Origin: Terriglobales bacterium
GTDB lineage: Bacteria; Acidobacteriota; Terriglobia; Terriglobales; Acidobacteriaceae
DNA length: 64,000 nucleotides
Direction of reading: 5' to 3'
Assembly: GCA_035651995.1 (NCBI GenBank)
Contig: DASRER010000035.1
Location: forward strand, 1 to 64,000
Shown here: piece after piece, positions 50,349 through 60,700 of the stretch
Layout: each line of letters opens with the position of its first letter
Numbering within the stretch: the first letter of the stretch is position 1
Made by a program: the position numbers and the translations under genes
The notes under the pieces: generated by a model
What the model was told of the DNA's origin: nothing
The model's input: only the letters and a program-made list of their open reading frames with translations
Database searches by the model: none

Positions 50349-52979
50349 CTACCGGAAGTTGTCGGCCACCATGATGTCGGCGCCGCTGCGGTCCATCTGC
50401 ATGTAGGCGACGCTGCGCCCGTCGGGCGCGATCGCCAGCCCCGGACCTGCCCTGGGTCCTTTTTCGAAGGCGAGCACGTCCTTCACCTTGTGTGTGGCAA
50501 AGCTGTAGAGCGCGAGCGCGGGATAGAGTTCGTCTTCCTTCTCGTGCCCGGGTTCTTTCGATTTCCGCTTCGCCGGCCGGACGTAGTAGATGCCGTGTTC
50601 GGTGACGGCCCAATATCCCCAGAGCCGAGGCAGCAGATCGGGGATGACCAGCACTTCGTCGTCCGAGGCGGATGGCGCTACGGGCGGCGCGTTTGCGCCG
50701 GGCGTTGGCGTGGCGGATTGCGTGACTTGCGGATGCGACGAGGCGTTCGGCTGAAGGGGCGGCCTTGGGACGGCGGGCGCGATCGGCTTGATCGGCGCCT
50801 GGCCTTGCTCTCCGCCGCGCCGTTGCCGCACGCCGCGTTCGTCGCGGCCATCGCGTTCGTGCTGTATCTCAGCCGTGCGCTCAATCGTGACAGATTCATG
50901 GCGCAACTCGGCGGCGCGCTCGAGCGTCGAAGAGGCACGCGGGCCCGCGACCTGGAGTGAGCGATGGCCCGGATTGAGCGATCGCGCGTAGAGCCCGGCC
51001 GCCTCCCACTTGGAGTAATACAAGGTGTTGCCGTCGGGCGACTCGAAGGCGCCGAAGCCGCCGTGGTGCGTGATCTGTTGGGCGTCAAGATCGTTGCCGT
51101 CGAGCGGCTGCCGCCAGATCTCCCACGTCCCGCCACGGTTTGAGCTGAAGTACACGTAGCGCCCGTCGCGCGAGAAGCTGGGAATCACGCTGTCGAACTT
51201 GGTCTGGGTCAGCCGCCGCACCGGACCGCCATCGGCGTTGATGAGGTAGATCTCGGAGTGTCCGCCGGGGCGTGAGTCGAAGGCGATCTGCTTGCCGTCG
51301 GGCGACCAGCGCGGCGTGCCGGTCTGCGGCCCGCCAAAGCTGGTGAGCTGGTGCGGCGACGAACCCTCGGCGTTCGCCGCCCAGATTTCCCAGTTGCCGC
51401 TGCGGTCGGAAGCAAACACCAGGCGCTTGCCGTCAGGCGAAAACTGCGCGCCCACCTGAAGGCGTGTTGATCCCACCAGGATGCCCGGCTTAGGTGTGGC
51501 GGCGCCCGCCGGCCCCGGCAGCGCATACGACCAGATGTTGGAGCTGTCCACGTGCTGCACGTAAGCGAGCCGTTCGCCGACGGGGGCGATATCGGGTTCG
51601 CTCACGTTGTCGCCGAACGGGATCCGTTCCGGCGTGTGGCCGCGTACCACCTTCACGCGCCACAACACGGCGGCTGAGGCGCCAGACCAGCGCGCGCCAT
51701 AGACGATTTCGCTGCCGTCTCTCGTAAATGCCAGGCCGGTGATGGGCAGCGAGTCGAAGGTGATGCGGCGCGGTTCACCGCCGTTGACCGAGACGATGAA
51801 CAGGTCGTCGGCGCCGCTGTGCAGCGTGCGGCTGAAGGCGACGAACCGGCCGTCGGGCGTGAAGCGTCCGTTCTGGTCGCCGGTGAAGCCGCGCGGCGGA
51901 AACGTGAGCTGCTTCTTCTCGTGCGTTTGCAGCGACACCAAGTAAAGAGCGTGCGGATCGGTGTCGCCCGGGCTGTCGCTGATGAGCAGCCACCTGCCGT
52001 CGGGCGACCAGGCCAGCGACGCCAGGTCGCGCACCGGCGTGATGCGCGTCTCCGGCCCGCCCAGCGCCGGCAGCGTGTAGACCGCAAGGTCGGGCGGCGG
52101 CTTGAGCAGCGTGCGGCGGTCGTCGTCGCTCGCCGGCCTGGCGTCGGGCGGCCTTGGCGGGCGCTGCATGCGCAGGCAGGCGAGGAATTTTCCGTCGGGC
52201 GACCAGACCGGAAGCCCGTAGCGGACGTCTTCGGCAACCGGCGTGATGCGCACCGGCGTCCCGGCGTCGAGGAGCTTGACGTAAACCGCCATCGCTTCGC
52301 CCCGATCGCCGGACCAGGCAAAAGCGATCTGCTTGCCGTCGGGTGAGAAGCGCGGCCCGATCTCCCATCCCATGGCGCTGGTAAGCGGCGCCACCCGCGT
52401 AACGGTCATGTTGCGCACACTGGGCGCGATGCGCGCCCGGCGGTTCAGATTCATGACCGTATTTGCGATTCCCATGATGGTCAACGCCGCCACCACCACC
52501 AGCGGCAGCACGAAGCGACGGCGACGCGCAGAAGCGGCGGCGGATCGGTCCAGCGGAACGGCGGTGGCCGGCGGCACTGCCGGCGACAGGGCGGGCGCGG
52601 CGACGGAAGGCGTCCCGTTGCCGTTGCCGTTCATTCTGACCGGGGCGATGAAGCGGTAGCCGCGCCGTGCCAGCGTCTCGATGAAGCGCGGGTTCTCGGC
52701 CGAGTCGCTGAGGGCGTCGCGCAGTTTCTTCACCGCCACGTTCAGGGCGTGGTCGAAGTCGCCAAAGCTGTCTTCCGGCCACAAGCGCCGGCGCAGTTCT
52801 TCGCGCGTGATGACCTCGCCGGGCTGCTCCAGCAGCGCCGCCAGCACCTTGAACGGCTGGTCCTGCACCCGGAGCCGCACACCGCCTTTGCGCAGTTCAC
52901 GCGCGCGCAGGTCAACCTCGTAGATCCCGAAGCGGACAACGTTGGGCACCTTGGCGTTCTGTCCCTCGATTGGCTGCAT
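50349..52979 (-). CDS. CadC-type winged-helix and PD40 beta-propeller fusion
   Basis: 876 residues. Residues 14-110 form an OmpR/PhoB-type winged helix (VDLRARELRKGGVRLRVQDQ, ITREELRRRLWPEDSFGDFD, LARRGYRFIAPV). One membrane helix (RFVLPLVVVAALTIMGIANT, near 155-175) follows, then TolB/WD40-like PD40 blades with repeated FSPDGKQIAF, WSPDGKFLAC, FTPDGRFVAF motifs in the periplasm. A membrane-anchored regulator sensing an outside signal is inferred; the combination is frequent in acidobacteria. A 90-residue charged then Pro-rich insert (about 665-755) interrupts the last blades. Confidence 0.9.
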   Translation of the reverse strand: MQPIEGQNAKVPNVVRFGIYEVDLRARELRKGGVRLRVQDQPFKVLAALLEQPGEVITREELRRRLWPEDSFGDFDHALNVAVKKLRDALSDSAENPRFIETLARRGYRFIAPVRMNGNGNGTPSVAAPALSPAVPPATAVPLDRSAAASARRRRFVLPLVVVAALTIMGIANTVMNLNRRARIAPSVRNMTVTRVAPLTSAMGWEIGPRFSPDGKQIAFAWSGDRGEAMAVYVKLLDAGTPVRITPVAEDVRYGLPVWSPDGKFLACLRMQRPPRPPDARPASDDDRRTLLKPPPDLAVYTLPALGGPETRITPVRDLASLAWSPDGRWLLISDSPGDTDPHALYLVSLQTHEKKQLTFPPRGFTGDQNGRFTPDGRFVAFSRTLHSGADDLFIVSVNGGEPRRITFDSLPITGLAFTRDGSEIVYGARWSGASAAVLWRVKVVRGHTPERIPFGDNVSEPDIAPVGERLAYVQHVDSSNIWSYALPGPAGAATPKPGILVGSTRLQVGAQFSPDGKRLVFASDRSGNWEIWAANAEGSSPHQLTSFGGPQTGTPRWSPDGKQIAFDSRPGGHSEIYLINADGGPVRRLTQTKFDSVIPSFSRDGRYVYFSSNRGGTWEIWRQPLDGNDLDAQQITHHGGFGAFESPDGNTLYYSKWEAAGLYARSLNPGHRSLQVAGPRASSTLERAAELRHESVTIERTAEIQHERDGRDERGVRQRRGGEQGQAPIKPIAPAVPRPPLQPNASSHPQVTQSATPTPGANAPPVAPSASDDEVLVIPDLLPRLWGYWAVTEHGIYYVRPAKRKSKEPGHEKEDELYPALALYSFATHKVKDVLAFEKGPRAGPGLAIAPDGRSVAYMQMDRSGADIMVADNFR

Positions 52980-53265
52980 GGCAAGTATGAACGACCGCTG
53001 CTCTGCTTTGGACGTTTCAACGCGCCAGGCAGTGCCCCGGTTTCACTCGCGCGGACTCGCCGCGATCCACGCGGAAGCTACGGCAGTTTACTACCGGCTG
53101 CATTTCGAGCGCCGCCGTGAGCGAGGTATTCCGCTTTGAAGATTGCGGCGCGTCATGCACTTAGCTGGATAGGCAGATTCTACGCAGAGGATAGCGGCAG
53201 AGCATTGAGGTACCCGCCGCCGGGCGGCAGATTCGCGTGGCCCGAAAAATTTTTTCGGGCGCGAA

Positions 53266-53826
53266 ATGCTCGTTCACCGCCGAATTTGTCTGCTGCTCAT
53301 CGCTTCGATGGCGATCACCGCCGGCGCACAACCCGCCCCGCCGGCAGGGGCCGGGGATTACGCCGCCGCAACCGGCGGCCCTGCGCGAGCCGAAAGCACG
53401 GCCGGGGCGTTGGTCGTCTGCGCCGGCGGCGTGGCTCCGGCAGACTGCGAACTGAACCGGGAGCGGGTGCGGCGCGCGCTGCGCCAACTCCGGCTCGATG
53501 GCGGGTTCGGCGGAAACTGGTGGCGCTACGTCGTGGTGGACGAAGCCGGCTGGCGGCAAACATTGCGGCAGTTTGGCGTCGAGCGCCATGTGCCTGCCTT
53601 TACTGCGCTGCCTGTCCGCACCACCTATCTGAACCTGGCGCTGCTCTCCACCGATGGCCGCGTGGACGAAGCCTTGCAACCCTTCGGCGACCGCGCCGTG
53701 ATCCTGGAGCGTGTGCTGGCCCATGAAGCCGGGCACGTTCTGTGCCGAACGCACCGCGAGAGCCTTGCAGAAAACGCGGGCGCGCGGCTGCGCTACGGCA
53801 GCGGGCGAAGCTTGAACTGCCGATAA
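53266..53826 (+). CDS. exported protein with HEAGH zinc-site motif
   Basis: 186 residues. Signal peptide MLVHRRICLLLIASMAITAGAQ. The mature part contains VILERVLAHEAGHVLC, an HExxH zinc-protease type motif (HEAGH) about 38 residues from the end, plus CAGGVAPADCELNRERVRRA resembling a small disulfide loop. The third metal ligand is not evident; a downstream ENAG could supply Glu. Otherwise unrecognised. Divergent from the PD40 gene. Probable small metallopeptidase. Confidence 0.6.
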   Translation: MLVHRRICLLLIASMAITAGAQPAPPAGAGDYAAATGGPARAESTAGALVVCAGGVAPADCELNRERVRRALRQLRLDGGFGGNWWRYVVVDEAGWRQTLRQFGVERHVPAFTALPVRTTYLNLALLSTDGRVDEALQPFGDRAVILERVLAHEAGHVLCRTHRESLAENAGARLRYGSGRSLNCR

Positions 53827-53828
53827 TC

Positions 53829-54165
53829 ACCCCCACCTACGTGCGCCACCCTTGCGCGCCGATCATCTCTCCTGATTTGCGTATTCGGCGGAAAGCGCTT
53901 ATTTCGTCCCAAGTTCCAAGAAAAATGGCCGGCTCGCACTCCGAACACCTCCGTTTTTTGGAAGATAGGTGGCCAACTAAGTCCTTGGAAATCATTCACT
54001 TCTTTGTTGACACGCGTTTCACATGAACCTACGATAGCGCCCGCGTTCTTCATCTCTGGAATCTGTGACTGGTCTTTGCTGCGCCGCATTTCCGTGCCGG
54101 CAGTTCTCCGCATGCGGAGTTGCGGAATTTCACTCGACAAAATGCATTTCCATGTGGGGGATTCT
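53829..54165. other. leader region of first TonB-dependent receptor
   Basis: No gene is seen. The region contains the promoter at 54007-54035 and a 5' untranslated leader of about 120 nt before the start at 54166. Confidence 0.55.
54007..54035 (+). promoter_or_regulatory. sigma-70-type promoter of receptor 1
   Basis: TTGACA (54007-54012), 17-nt spacer, TACGAT (54030-54035), followed by agcgc. Nearly the same arrangement precedes the second receptor gene. Confidence 0.75.
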
Positions 54166-57100
54166 ATGTGTTTGAGAGTTTTTGCAGCTCTGTGCTGCTG
54201 CCTTCTGCTGCTCTCCAGTGTTGCCTGGTCACAGGGCGTGACCGCGACGATCGTGGGCACGGTGACCGATGCCACGGGCGCGGTGGTTCCGAACGCCAGT
54301 GTCACCATCAGCAACCAAGAAAAGAACATTGTCGTGCGAACGCTCGCGAGCGGTAGCAACGGCGAGTTTTCCGCTCCCTTGCTTCCGCTGGGTCACTACA
54401 CGGTGACGGTCGAAGCCAAAGGCTTCAAGAAGTTCCAGCAGTCGAACCTGGAGCTGAACGTGGGCGACAAAGTGACCGTCAACGCCACGCTCTCGGTCGG
54501 CGCCACCGGCGAAGTGGTGACCGTCGAGGCCAATCCCCTCCAGGTGGAACTGCAGAACGCCAGCCCGGCCGGCTTGATCAGCGGCACGCAGGTTCGCGAG
54601 CTCTCCATCAATAATCGCAACTACGAGCAGCTGGTGGGGCTGCTGCCGGGCGTGAGCTACGGCGGGCAGGACCAGATTTACATCGGCACCACGAACTATG
54701 CATCGGGCACGTCGAACCAGCTGCTGTTCGCGATTAACGGCAACCGCAAGAGCCAGAACAACTGGACGGTGGATGGCGCCGACAACGTGGACCGTGGTTC
54801 CAACCTCACGCTGCTCAACTATCCCAGCGTGGATGCCATTGCCGAATTCAAGGTGACTCGCGGCGACTACACGGCTGAAACCGGACGCGCCGGCGGCGCG
54901 CAGATCAACGTGGTCACGCGCTCCGGGACGAGCTCGTTCCACGGAAGCGCCTACGAGTTCTTCCGCAACGACGTGCTGAACGCGAACAATTATTTCAACA
55001 AGCCCAACCCCATCAACCTGACCACCAACATTAAGCGTCCGCCGCTGCGCTACAACAACTTCGGCTACACGTTCGGCGGACCCGTTTACATTCCGGGACA
55101 CTACAACCAGGAAAAGAACAAGGACTTCTTCTTCTGGTCCCAGGAGTGGCGGCGCATCATCACCTTCGGCCCCACGCAGAGCTACCTGGCGCCGACCGCG
55201 GGCGAATTGCAGGGCGTGTTCAGCGCGCCGGTGTGCATCGCCTTCTCGGCGAACCCGGGCGGCACCTGCACGGCGACCGGCACCACCATCACCAACATCA
55301 ATCCCGCGGCGGCCGCGTACATCAAGGACATCTGGTCGAAAATTCCGACGGCGGCCAGCGATTCCAGCCGCACCATCTTCGTCGGCTTGCGGAGCCAGTT
55401 CTTCTCGCGACAGGAGTTGCTGCGGGCTGATCATGTGTTCGGTCCGAAGCTCTCGGTGTACTTCCGCTACCTGAACGACTCGATCCCAACCGTCGAACCC
55501 GGCGGCCTGTTCACCGGCATCTTCATTCCGAATTACCAGATCACAAGCACGAACTCGCCGGGCCGCAGCTACATCGGCCGCGGCACGGCGACGTTCTCGC
55601 CGACCCTGTTGCTGGAAGCCGGCTACGCCTACAACTACGGCGCCATCGTCAGCGATCCGACGGGCCTGAACCTGAAATCGAATTCACCTGACGTGGTCTC
55701 GGCCATCACGCTGCCGTTCGCGTCCACGCTCAAGCGCGTGCCCAGCGTGACCATCAGCGGGATCTCCACGCTGACCGGTTTCGGCGAATATCGCGACTTC
55801 AACCGCAACCACTCAGCCTACGTCAATATGACGAAGGTCTCCGGCAGCCACACCATGAAGTACGGCGTGACCTACTACCACTACAACAAGGACGAAAACA
55901 GCGCCGGCAACAACGTGGGCAGCTTCAGCTTCAACACCGCCAACGGTCAGCCCACCAACCTGGGCAACTCGACGGCGCAACGCATGTGGGCGAACTTCCT
56001 GCTCGGCCGCGCTTCGTCGTTCTCACAGGCGTCGGTTGACTTGCGTGCCGACATCATTTCGCAGCAGGTTGAAGCGTTTGCTCAGGACGAATGGCGGGTG
56101 CGGCGCAATTTCACCCTCACCTACGGCCTGCGTTATTCCTACTTCGGACAGCCAACTGACGGCCTGGGCCGGCTGACCAGCTTCCTGCCTTCGGCCTACA
56201 AGGCGGCCAACGCGCCGCAGCTGACGCCGCAGGGCAACCTGGTGCTGGGCACGGGCGATCCGTTGAACGGCATCATCCTGAACGGCGTCACCAGCCCGTT
56301 CGGCGATGCCGTCTCCAACTCCAACAAGAAGAACTTCGCCCCGCGGCTGGGCTTCTCCTGGGACCCGTGGAGCAACGGCAAGACGGCGGTCCGCGGCGGA
56401 TACGGCCTCTACTACGACGTGTACTCGTACAGCCAGGCGGAGAACGACATCTTCACCAATCCTCCGTTTGTGCAGAGCCCGAGCACGCCGGCGACTCTGT
56501 TCACCAACCCGGCGGCGGCGGGCTTCAACATCAGCGCGACGACGCCCAACGGCATCCGCGCCATGCCCAGTGTGTCGCATCAGCCGTACGTCCAGCAGAT
56601 CAGCCTGGGCGTGCAGCGTGAGATTACACGCGGATGGTTTGGCGACGTGAGCTACGTCTACACCAAGGGCACGCACCTGGTGGGCCGCCTCGACATCAAC
56701 GAGGTCCCGCTCGGCGCGGCCGTGGCCCAGGGCCTGGTTCCGGCAGGGAGCATCAACACCACGTCGAACAACCCGATCCTGAACTTCGCCCGTCCGTTCC
56801 GTGGATATGGCGCCATCAACTCCATCCAGACCATCTACGGGTCGAACTACAACGCGCTCCAGGCGCAGTTGCAGAAGCGCTTCAAGGGCGACTCACTCAT
56901 CAACGTGAGCTACACCTGGTCGCACGGCCTGACCGACGCGCAGCAGGACACCAGCGCGCCACAGAATAGCTACGACGTGCGCGCCGAGTACGGCAACAGC
57001 GAACTTGACCGCACGCACGTGTTCTCGGCCAACTGGGTGTATGAACTGCCCTTCATGCGCTCGCAACAGGGCTTCGCCGGACACCTGATCGGCGGCTGGG

Positions 57101-57543
57101 AAGTCAGCGGCATCCTGGCGATGAACGCCGGGCTCCCGCTCACCATCACCACCAGCGGCGTGGATCCGGGCAACCAGGGCATTCTGGGCGCCAGCTTCTC
57201 CGCGCCGCGGCCGGACATGATTGGCGATCCCAATGGCGCCAAGACGATCACGTCGTGGTTCAACCAGGCGGCGTTCGCGCCGGCCCCATCGGGCCGTCCC
57301 GGCAACGCCGGCCGTGGCGTGGTTCGCGGGCCGGGCTTCTCGCGCACCGACCTCTCGCTCTTCAAGAACATCCGCATCAATGAATCGATCAAGTTCCAGT
57401 TCCGTGCTGAGGCTTTCAACGTCTGGAACCACACGAACTACAACGCCGTCGGCACCACGTTCACAACCACCAGCACGTTCGGCAAGGTGACTTCGGCACG
57501 TGATCCGCGCCTACTGCAACTCGGCCTGAAGTTCTACTTCTAA
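54166..57543 (+). CDS. TonB-dependent receptor with carboxypeptidase regulatory-like domain (Oar-type), copy 1
   Basis: 1125 residues from ATG 54166, 5 nt after GGGGG; gives signal peptide MCLRVFAALCCCLLLLSSVAWS. Residues about 25-110 are a CarboxypepD_reg-like Ig domain (TATIVGTVTDATGAVVPNAS, LLPLGHYTVTVEAKGFKKF). A plug-like region (NQLLFAINGNRKSQNNWTVD, FKVTRGDYTAETGRAGGAQI NVVTRSGT) and a long beta-barrel with C-terminal aromatic (LGLKFYF) follow. Outer-membrane channel for large substrates, probably oligosaccharide or peptide, energised by TonB/ExbBD. Large families of such receptors are typical of acidobacteria. Confidence 0.92.
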   Translation: MCLRVFAALCCCLLLLSSVAWSQGVTATIVGTVTDATGAVVPNASVTISNQEKNIVVRTLASGSNGEFSAPLLPLGHYTVTVEAKGFKKFQQSNLELNVGDKVTVNATLSVGATGEVVTVEANPLQVELQNASPAGLISGTQVRELSINNRNYEQLVGLLPGVSYGGQDQIYIGTTNYASGTSNQLLFAINGNRKSQNNWTVDGADNVDRGSNLTLLNYPSVDAIAEFKVTRGDYTAETGRAGGAQINVVTRSGTSSFHGSAYEFFRNDVLNANNYFNKPNPINLTTNIKRPPLRYNNFGYTFGGPVYIPGHYNQEKNKDFFFWSQEWRRIITFGPTQSYLAPTAGELQGVFSAPVCIAFSANPGGTCTATGTTITNINPAAAAYIKDIWSKIPTAASDSSRTIFVGLRSQFFSRQELLRADHVFGPKLSVYFRYLNDSIPTVEPGGLFTGIFIPNYQITSTNSPGRSYIGRGTATFSPTLLLEAGYAYNYGAIVSDPTGLNLKSNSPDVVSAITLPFASTLKRVPSVTISGISTLTGFGEYRDFNRNHSAYVNMTKVSGSHTMKYGVTYYHYNKDENSAGNNVGSFSFNTANGQPTNLGNSTAQRMWANFLLGRASSFSQASVDLRADIISQQVEAFAQDEWRVRRNFTLTYGLRYSYFGQPTDGLGRLTSFLPSAYKAANAPQLTPQGNLVLGTGDPLNGIILNGVTSPFGDAVSNSNKKNFAPRLGFSWDPWSNGKTAVRGGYGLYYDVYSYSQAENDIFTNPPFVQSPSTPATLFTNPAAAGFNISATTPNGIRAMPSVSHQPYVQQISLGVQREITRGWFGDVSYVYTKGTHLVGRLDINEVPLGAAVAQGLVPAGSINTTSNNPILNFARPFRGYGAINSIQTIYGSNYNALQAQLQKRFKGDSLINVSYTWSHGLTDAQQDTSAPQNSYDVRAEYGNSELDRTHVFSANWVYELPFMRSQQGFAGHLIGGWEVSGILAMNAGLPLTITTSGVDPGNQGILGASFSAPRPDMIGDPNGAKTITSWFNQAAFAPAPSGRPGNAGRGVVRGPGFSRTDLSLFKNIRINESIKFQFRAEAFNVWNHTNYNAVGTTFTTTSTFGKVTSARDPRLLQLGLKFYF

Positions 57544-57559
57544 CGCAGTCTGAAGCATT

Positions 57560-57590
57560 AAGGCCCTCGCTCACGCGAGGGCCTTTTCTT
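57560..57590 (+). terminator. terminator of receptor 1
   Basis: 11-bp stem aaggccctcgc / gcgagggcctt with 4-nt loop, followed by ttctt, 17 nt after the stop codon. Confidence 0.9.
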
Positions 57591-57625
57591 CGGCGGCGCG
57601 AAAGAAAGGCGCTACGCGTTTCTGT

Positions 57626-57654
57626 TTGACAGGCTGAATTCAGCGCCCTAGGAT
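57626..57654 (+). promoter_or_regulatory. sigma-70-type promoter of receptor 2
   Basis: TTGACA (57626-57631), 17-nt spacer, TAGGAT (57649-57654), followed by agcgcgc. The leader to the start codon at 57796 is about 135 nt. Confidence 0.75.
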
Positions 57655-57795
57655 AGCGCGCTACTGTGGCCCCGCATGCGGAGATCGCTTCCGCTGCGCT
57701 TCCGAAACGAAAAAACCAGGCCGGCGCACACCGTCGCTTTCGTGCGCCCGTCGAAATCTGAGTGTTCGGTCTTTGAAACCTTCAGGAGACTGTTT

Positions 57796-60700
57796 ATGAA
57801 GCGAGTAGTGTGCGCGACACTATTGCTGATGCTGGCTGCCGCCCTGGCCTGGCCGCAGGGCACTACCAGCCGCATCACCGGCATCGTCACCGACACGACC
57901 GGCGCGGTCGTGGCCGGCGCCGCCGTCACCGTGATCAACGAGGGCACCAACCAGTCCTTCCGGACCACTTCGAGCGGCAGCGGCGCCTACGTGGTGGACA
58001 GCCTGCAAATCGGCAGGTATTCGGTGAGCGTCGAGGCCCGAGGGTTTCGCAAGTTCGTCTCGACCGGCAACGTGCTGGAGATCGGCACGCCGGCCAGCGT
58101 GAACGTCATGCTCCAGGTCGGCGCTTCCACCGAGACCGTCGAAGTGCAGGGCGGCTACGAACTGGTGCAGACGCAGAGTTCGGGCAATTTCGGCGGCGTG
58201 GTGGACAACGCCACGCTCACCGAGCTGCCAGTGGTCGGGGTTCGCGGGCGCAACTCGCTCGACATCCTGCGGGTTGTCCCCGGTGTCCAGATCGGCGACG
58301 GACTCCGCTGCAACACTGGTGGGTGCTCAAGCGTCAACGGCCAACGCGACCGCTCGTTCAACTACACGCTCGACGGGATTGATACCAATGAGACCAGCGC
58401 CGGCGGCTCGGAGTTGTCGCCCGCGCGCATCAACCCCGATTCCATTTCAGAGTTCAAAGTGATCACCGGGCAGACGACGGCCGAATACGGCCGCAGCCCG
58501 GGTGCTCAGGTCACCATGGTGACCAAGTCGGGCACCAATCACTTCCATGGAAACGGCTTCTGGTTCTATCAGACGCCCGCGATCACCGCCAACACCAACG
58601 CCAACAAGTCGGCCACCCCGCAGATCGAGCGTCCGCAGTTCATCCAGAACATCTACGGCGGTTCGCTGGGAGGTCCCATCTGGAAGAACAAGACCTTCTT
58701 CTTCGCTAACGTTCAGTTGCTGCACGCCAAGAACAACAGCACCGTCACCCGCACGGTGTATACCGACACCATCAAGAACCAGGGTCTGTTCCGCTACGCG
58801 CTGGGGCAGCAGAACCGTCCCGCCGGCGTGGCCGGCGCGTCGGTGGATACCAACGGCAATCCCATCGTTCCCATCAGCAGCTACAACATCGTGACCAACG
58901 ACCCGGCGCACCTGGGGCTCGATCCGGTGATGAAGGCGTTCCTGGCGCTGGCGCCTTCGCCGAACAACTTCACCGTCGGCGACGGCCTCAATACCGCCGG
59001 GTTCACCTTCACTACGCCGCAACTGGAGCAGCAGGTGGACTCGGTCATTAAGATTGACCACGTTTTCGATGCCAAGAACAGTGTTTTCTTCCGCTGGGCC
59101 GGCGGACACCAGAACACCATCGCCGATACGGCGAACTCCGGGCAGCCGCGCTTTCCCTCCGCGCCGCCGTCGGTTAACACGCTGCGGCGCCCCCGCAACA
59201 TTGCCGTGAACTGGCGCACAACCCCCAACGCCAGCATCACCAACGAACTCGTTCTCGGCATGAACCGCTTTGGCTTCGAGTTCAATAATCCGGCCCTGGA
59301 GAACTCGAGCCAGACGTTTCCGCCGTTTGTGACCAACCTGGTGACCGATCCACGGCTGACCGCCGCTGGCAACTCGCGCTATCTGACCACCTATCAGTTG
59401 GTGGACAACTTTACTCTGGCCGGCGGCGCCCACACCTGGCGCTTCGGCACGAACCTGCGCTACGCGCGGCACATTGACCATCGTGGCGGCATCGGCTCCC
59501 TCAATGCCGAACCGCAGATCACGTTCAGCACCAGCGCCAATCCGGTGAACGACACCACCTTCGCCATTCCAACCACCGGCGCCAACGCAGTGAATTCGAA
59601 CGATCGCTCCCGCCTGCGCAGCGCGATCAATGACCTGCTGGGCCGTATCGGCGAGATCCAGCAGGGCTACGTGGCCGCCAACGACAGCACCTTCAAGCCC
59701 ATCGGCAGCTTCAACCTCATGGACCATCGCTGGCCCGAATACGATTTCTACGCGCAAGATACGTGGAAGCTCCGTCCCAACTTCGTGGTGGACCTCGGAC
59801 TGCGGCTGGAAGCGCGGCTGGCCCCCGATCTGGTCAGCTTCAAGAACCTGGTGCCTGACCAGCCATTCGCCTTCGGCACAACACCTTCGAGCACGCTCAA
59901 GTGGGTCGAAGGCAACTACTTCAAGAGCGACTGGAACAACCTGGGACCCTCGATTGGGTTTGCCTGGGACCCGTTCAAGTCCGGGAAGACTTCAATACGC
60001 GCCAACTACCGCCTGGCCTACGACCGCATCAACACCTTCTCGTTTTCCTCCACGGTTTTCCAGGGCCTGCCTGGGCTGACGTACCAGTTGCGCGACACCA
60101 CGCTGGGGCAGGGCGGGCTGCGCGCCAAGGACTGGCGCGTTCCTGCTCCGCCGACCACGCCGCTGGCCCTGCGCCAGCTGCCGGCGGTCAGCACCAACAG
60201 CATCACCGTTGCCGATCCGAACATGCGCACCCCCAAGGTGAACATGTACGGCCTCAGCATCGAGCGCGAAGTCTGGAAGAACACGGTGCTGAGCGCGACG
60301 TATAACGGACGCCACGGCGTGGGGCTGTACGGCGCCTACAACGCCAATCAGCTCGACTACCGCAACAATGGTTTCCTGGCCGCCTTCAAGGCCATCCAGG
60401 CGGGAGGAACCAGCGCGCTCATGGACCAGATCACCGCGCCCGACCGCAACGCCGGCGAGACCTCGCGCGCGTATATCACTCGCATGTCTTCCACCGCGCT
60501 GGCGACCAACGACGTTGCCGGGCTGGCCAACATTCTGGCGAACCGCATCCTGTCGAGCGGGCAGACGCTGGTGCAGGCAGCCGGGCTCAGCCCCTTCTTT
60601 TTCAAGCCCTACCCGCAGGTGTTGGGCGGCCTGATTGTGCTCGACACGAACGACTCTTCCACCTATCACGGGTTCACGCTGCAATTGCAGCAGCGGCCGA

